DNA of 64,000 nt from Rhizopus arrhizus (taxonomy: Eukaryota; Mucoromycota; Mucoromycetes; Mucorales; Rhizopodaceae), in assembly GCA_024220505.1 (NCBI GenBank), contig JAKZZE010000027.1, forward strand, positions 124,001-188,000, read 5' to 3'. This document shows, piece by piece, positions 59,469 to 64,000 of the stretch. Each line of letters begins with the position of its first letter. The first letter of the stretch is position 1. Under the pieces are notes generated by a model that had not been told where the DNA came from, made no database searches, and saw only the letters and a list, made by a program, of their open reading frames with translations. A program made the position numbers and the translations under genes.

Positions 59469-60655
59469 ATGACTTCTACTACTAATTCAGTACTTGAAAA
59501 CCTCCCAAAAATGCAATATGTACGCCTTGGTAATACGGGCATGAAGGTAGAGCACGAGAAAATAGACTTCTCCATTATGCTTATACTTTTGAATGGCAGG
59601 TTTCGCGTATTTGTCTTGGCTGTATGCAATATGGCTCGAGTAAGTGGGGTTCTTGGATTAAGGATGAAAAGGAGTCCATCGAAGATATAAAAAAAGCTTA
59701 TGCTGCTGGCATCAACTTTTTTGATACAGCAAATGTTTATTCTTGTGGTGAAAGTGAAAGGGTCTTAGGCAAAGCGCTCAAGGAAATCAATGCTCCTCGA
59801 AGCCGTATTGTAGTAGCTACAAAAGTATTTCATTTAGCAAATGATGAAATGCAACTATGGGATGACATGAGAGCGCCAGGATTTCTTGCTAAAGGTGAAT
59901 ATGTCAACCAACATGGTCTTTCTCGCAAACATATCTTTGATGCTGTTGAGGGTTCACTACAACGTCTTGGTTTAGATTATATCGATCTTTATCAAATTCA
60001 TCGTCTGGATAGAGTAAGTACTGCTGCTTCAATTACATAAATCAAAAAGTTAAACTTTAAATTTTTTTATGCTTAGGATACTCCCATGGAAGAAATTATG
60101 GAGGCATTAAATGATCTAGTCCGCTCCGGCAAAGTTCGTTATATTGGTGCAAGCTCAATGAATGCATGGGAATTCCAAAAACTCAACAGCATCGCAGAGA
60201 AGAGAGGATGGGCTAAATTTGTGAGCATGCAGAACTTATATAACTTAGTTCAACGTGAAGAAGAAAGAGAAATGATCCCTTACTGTGTAGACTCAGGTAT
60301 TGCTGGTATTCCATGGAGTCCTTTGGCAATGGGTATGCTTGCGGGCAAGAACAGAAGCAGCAAGCGTATCGAATCAGGCTTTGTTTTTAAGAACATTATA
60401 TCTAATAATGAAGATCAAAGCAATGATATGATTATTGATCGTGTTGCTGAATTAGCCAAAAAATACGATGCTACACCTGCTCAAGTTGCCTTAGCTTGGT
60501 TATACACAAAGCCATTTATCACTGCTCCTATTGTTGGTCCTACTAAAATCGAGCAATTATATGATTTGATTGGTGCTCTCAACGTCAAATTGACTGAAGA
60601 AGACGCCAAGTACCTCGAAGAACCTTATACACCCAGGGCACCATTTTCTCCCTAA
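59469..60655 (+). CDS. Aldo-keto reductase, copy 2 (tandem paralog)
   Basis: This is an NAD(P)H-dependent aldo-keto reductase and tandem paralog of the gene at 57041. Exons are 59469-59546, 59600-60013 and 60077-60655, giving 356 aa. The tetrad is in INFFDTANVYSCGESE (Asp, Tyr), IVVATKVFH (Lys) and LYQIHRLDR (His). The start at 59469 (MTSTTNSVLENLPKMQYVRL) is the first ATG giving the family N-terminus. The loop near ANDEMQLWDDMRAPGF is longer or different from copy 1, which may change substrate choice. It lacks the third intron of copy 1, reading straight through TPAQVALAWLYTKPF. The end reads EEPYTPRAPFSP. A MITE and a LINE remnant lie between the copies. Confidence 0.9.
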
Positions 60656-60659
60656 GAAA

Positions 60660-61860
60660 GATAAAGTTTTCTCAAATAAAAAAAGGTTCAATTAAGAGTC
60701 ATTTTAACTCATTCCGATCAGCATCTGATAATATGTTAAAAAATTGCTATGGGAAAGTTTGGAGATTTATTCGGGTTTCATTATAGCACAGTTTTGATGT
60801 AAAAAAAAAAAAAACGTTAGCGAAGCAAAAGCGAAAAATATAGCTAGATTCTTAGACTGCTCTTTTGTTAGTTTGTAAATCACAAAAACTTTCTTTTCCT
60901 TATACCATAGAAGGCGTGCAAACAAAGGTTTTTAATGGCTGTGACGATGAGAGGGAAAGCACTAGAGCCAACGACTATATCAAGAGTGAGTCACTACCAT
61001 ATTATATCTTTTAAGTAGGTAGGAACGAAGGTGAAATTCAACGAAAATACCTTTTAGTGAGTACTGCAAAACCTAGTGTACAGGATTCTAATCTAAAATT
61101 AGACTATTAGAAAAATTGAGCTAGACATGTCACAAAAAAACAAATATTTCGTTGTTGTTTTGTATACACAAGCCAAAAGATTGTAGACGATTGTCCAAAC
61201 AGATATTCACCTGCATAAAATAGTCCTAGTGATAACCAGCATGGGTTAAATTTGTTTTTGTTTTTTGTTGGCAGTATTGGTACTGCCGTCAGGGTTGCTT
61301 CTTTTCTATAAACTTTCAAATCGCTCTGGTCTTGCGCCTATCTCTCTCAATGATTACAGAATTAAGCTGAAGCTAAGAACTGCCGCTGTGTCTCTGTTAA
61401 AAAATCACGCTCATTCTCCATCCTTTAAGCAATTAAAATTATTACAGCTAATGTTCCATTAGCTATTATTGTTACTTTGAAATAATATGATTCTTACTGC
61501 AAGAGACCATAACATGTATCAGTTTTTCGTTTCGCTCTTTGCTTCTTTCGGGATTATGAATTTTCCTAAACCGTTCCATTTCATGCTCTTCACAATCGAG
61601 ACACTAAGTCTAGCTATTATATTCGTTTATCAAATATAAGGAAAGACTATTCTTTTTCAATGCTCGCAATAATCCTTTGTTGCGAGTAGGCTCATGAGAT
61701 TTCATATTTGGCGCCTACCAATCACCTATCACGGGAATTGCATCAGATCCAAACTTGCTCTTCAGATTTTTCACCAGTTTTTGATCACACCTGTCATAAT
61801 ATAACTTTAATGAAAACTTCATCTTCCTAAAAGGAAACAAGAACAATTCCGACGGTAAAA
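60660..61860. other. Stretch without a supported gene
   Basis: Short frames occur on both strands (for example plus 61265-61462, minus 61107-61319) but show no recognised motif. One possible eroded LINE-like phrase (SLNDYRIKLKLRTAAVSLLK) cannot be confirmed. Confidence 0.35.
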
Positions 61861-61868
61861 TGTGTGCT

Positions 61869-62730
61869 TCATACATCACATCTTTTTTCTTTTTTCATAA
61901 TCTTCTGTCGTATATACTGCACTGATTGATGATCCGACAGTAAAAGCTGTAAATGGTAGAGAAATTCATCGAGACCCTTTCTTGCTGATGGGCATTCTTC
62001 AAGGTTTCTGTCAATATCTGGCAGGAAGTCACGGATCAGAATGATGAATGGCAGTTGATTTCCACAATATGTCTCCACTCTCAGCTAGCTTGAAGTCTGC
62101 GGGCCAAGAAAAATCATGCGGCGCATCATCAAGCGTCTCGTCCTCATAATCCTGTATCAATATCAGCTCCACTTTCGCCTTTGCTTGTAGATGCTTTGAC
62201 AATTTGGTTTAATCCACCGTTGATGAAGGGATTTCTGCTAATAAAAGTTCAACATATTGGATAGTTGCTAGCTTTAGTTCTTTTAACAACTTGTTCTTGC
62301 CTTGCGCCTTGAATGCTTTGGTATCTTTAAGGTTCTTTACACTCAGCACATGATAATTAATAATCATTGTGTCAATTGTGATGTATGAGGGTATGTACAT
62401 TGTGCGTAACTGATAGACCGCAAGCGACTTGAATTCCTTCGTCTGTTGATCAAATGATAGTGCTTTGTATAATTGTGCAAGCTTATGAAGTGCTTTAAAA
62501 TGGTGGATAGAGCGAGCCTTCACATCATAGTAGATGGTGTCTTTCAAAAGCATAGTCTTCAGGGCACACTAATAAAAATCTTGAAGCAAGGGTCTGGCGT
62601 TAGCATCCAAGTAATTACCATCAGGTATTTGCTTTTTAGCTACCGTATTTTTCACTTGGGTATATGGATCAGTATCGGCTCGTTTAATCATTTTCTTGAT
62701 TGCCTCCTTAGAACATTTTTCAGCAGTCAT
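61869..62730 (-). pseudogene. Degenerate gene of unknown family
   Basis: The minus strand from an ATG at 62730 reads MTAEKCSKEAIKKMIKRADT and QIPDGNYLDANARPLLQDFY, then one TAG. It resumes in the same frame with MLLKDTIYYDVKARSIHHFK, AVYQLRTMYIPSYITIDTMI and ELKLATIQYVELLLAEIPSS before a second stop. It continues with KLSKHLQAKAKVELILIQDY and DDAPHDFSWPADFKLAESGD, then in another frame DFLPDIDRNLEECPSARKGL. The long coherent pieces with few lesions suggest a recently broken gene of about 290 codons. I recognise no family. Such low-copy-looking frames often belong to uncharacterised fungal mobile elements, but that is only a guess. Confidence 0.5.
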
Positions 62731-62759
62731 TTTTTGTCGAAGTCTGTCTGAATTTTCCT

Positions 62760-63631
62760 TTTTTTACAGATCAAAATCAAATATTGTCCTATTTGAACAT
62801 CCAATTGCGAATTAGTATCATTAACATACATGGTGTTGATCTTTGTACATTCATAGATAGCTTATTGATGAGTATGTGTAAGTTTTGGTGAAATTAATCA
62901 GTATATTCATAGTATAAACCCTTATTTTTTGCAATTCAATAGCGATATGTCACTGTGATAGCTTTGAGTTTTTATTTTCCACTTTCACTTTTTTCCCCCC
63001 ATCTCACATTTGTCTTTGAATGAGTGATAAAAAAAGCCTACAAAAAATTGTTGTTGATAAAGATGTGTAAACCAAATGAGTTATTGTCGTCGAACTACTT
63101 CAAAAAGATGTATTTAGCAAAGGTATATATGTGTGTAATTATTGTGTTTGTAACTTCTACGAGCCTATGTAATGATTTGAGGAATTCATGTTTTCATATA
63201 TTCTTTATAGTTGCTTTCATTGTTATTATGCGTTTAACAAACTGGTATACCCATAAAAAAAAAGTAAGGTACAAAACACTAACATTTTAATTTTGAATTT
63301 CAGTATTCACCTTTGATCTTTTCAAAATATGGATAAAAGAGAAGGAAGTTAATATTATTTACATTGACAACAATCATTAAAAAAAGGTACTCCAGCTTAC
63401 CATGTTGTGTACTTGATAAGAGTAAAGAAATAAATTTATTACTGTTATGACCGTCAGGCGTACATGATATCTTGAATAGATATTTATGCACTATGATAGG
63501 AGCATCTTTATAGGATATATTGAAGTCTCTGTAGTAGTCTCTTAAAAAGCCTGTGTTTTTATCAATTCTCATTTGGCAGTCTGCATGATCTCTTATCTCT
63601 TATGAAAATTTATTTGTTAGCGATACTTGTA
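62760..63631. other. Stretch without a supported gene
   Basis: The frames at 63024-63290 (plus) and 63572-63300 (minus) are hydrophobic/Asn-rich and lack motifs. One phrase on the minus strand (FLRDYYRDFNISYKDAPIIV) has a coding look but no partner segments were found. Confidence 0.3.
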
Positions 63632-63733
63632 TACTGTTTTCAGAATTGAATGTCGCATTCTTACATATTTTACAATATAATTTATACATAACAACGAGAA
63701 ATGAATACGACATTCATTCCTAAAAATAATGCA
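63632..63733. mobile_element. MITE, copy C (~102 bp, most diverged)
   Basis: It starts TACTGTTTTCAGAATTGAATG followed by TCGCATT and ends near GACATTCATTCCTAAAAATAATG. The core ACAATATAATTTATACATAA matches copies A and B in sequence and spacing. Mismatches in the outer arms suggest it is older. Confidence 0.65.
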
Positions 63734-64000
63734 AGTAAGTCACATTATCCAATAATAAACCAAGATAAAATAATCATATAATACTGACAACAGTTTTATA
63801 GATTAAAAGAATCTGAAAGAGCCACATCATGCTTCTTTGCCTTTATACACTACAAATTGATTACCAAACAACCTCTGCTACCTTAAATAAAAGAATAGGA
63901 GACATCAGAATACCAAAGGTTATGTATAATGGTACATGCTGGTTGAGTAGATCGTGTAGTTTCCAACATTTTTGAGCCAGCAATAATATCAGAAGCGTTG

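Noticed and set aside
63024..63290. 88-codon hydrophobic frame as a membrane protein
   Set aside because: No neighbouring exon, no motif, composition expected from A/T-rich DNA.

Overview
The window looks like nuclear DNA of a filamentous fungus, most likely an early-diverging one (Mucoromycota, probably Mucorales). This is inferred from AT-rich spacers, many short GT-AG introns (about 43-76 nt), protein families such as an Opy1-like tandem-PH protein, a BOI-type SH3-SAM-PH protein, a Gcn4/Cpc1-type bZIP and AMS1, and many decayed LINE and Tc1/mariner copies. No rRNA, tRNA or CRISPR array was recognised by eye.

Layout. 1-5.4 kb: 3' part of dynactin p150 (+), convergent with the arginine-pathway carbamoyl-phosphate synthase small subunit (-). 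The leader of the latter carries a spliced arginine attenuator peptide uORF. 5.4-10 kb: gene-poor. 10.1-11.2 kb: secreted polysaccharide-lyase-14-like protein. 11.8-15.5 kb: retroelement zone, with a LINE carrying ORF1 and a deleted ORF2, an unidentified gene, and an inverted pair of a ~245-bp repeat. 15.7-17.6 kb: ORC1. 18.2-23.2 kb: AMS1-type alpha-mannosidase with micro-exons. 23.6-25.2 kb: LINE relic. 25.6-33 kb: dense housekeeping block (tandem-PH protein, Gcn4-like bZIP, UPF0658 membrane protein, prefoldin 4, NFU1). 33.9-38.2 kb: CaMK-type kinase and BOI-type polarity protein. 38.3-41.7 kb: LINE and Tc1 relics and a 1.05-kb long-inverted-repeat element. 41.9-44.7 kb: LEA2-type membrane protein and a coiled-coil protein. 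45-51 kb: mostly gene-free, with a decayed mariner, a third copy of the 245-bp repeat and a MITE. 51.1-52 kb: STIMATE/YPL162C-like vacuolar membrane protein. 52-54.5 kb: transposon relics. 55-60.7 kb: NADP-type alcohol dehydrogenase and two tandem aldo-keto reductases. 60.7-64 kb: a degenerate gene and a third MITE copy.

Connections. The CPA1 gene with its attenuator peptide and the Gcn4-like activator are the classical translational and transcriptional arms of fungal arginine/general amino-acid control; both lie here, though a functional link in this organism is inferred. Prefoldin 4/NFU1 and tandem-PH/bZIP are tightly packed convergent pairs, the latter sharing a TTAG at their stops. The alcohol dehydrogenase and two aldo-keto reductases form a small oxidoreductase cluster.

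The main observations are the AAP uORF interrupted by a 54-nt intron that keeps the frame and has no stop, a candidate single-nucleotide exon in the UPF0658 gene, alpha-mannosidase micro-exons splitting the predicted catalytic Asp codon, a 1.05-kb element with ~247-bp inverted arms, a three-copy MITE family, and a three-copy 245-bp retroposon-like unit with identical 5' ends. Three otherwise intact genes each lack one base in a homopolymer. Each CDS length becomes a multiple of three when that base is counted, which suggests either assembly errors or recent lesions.
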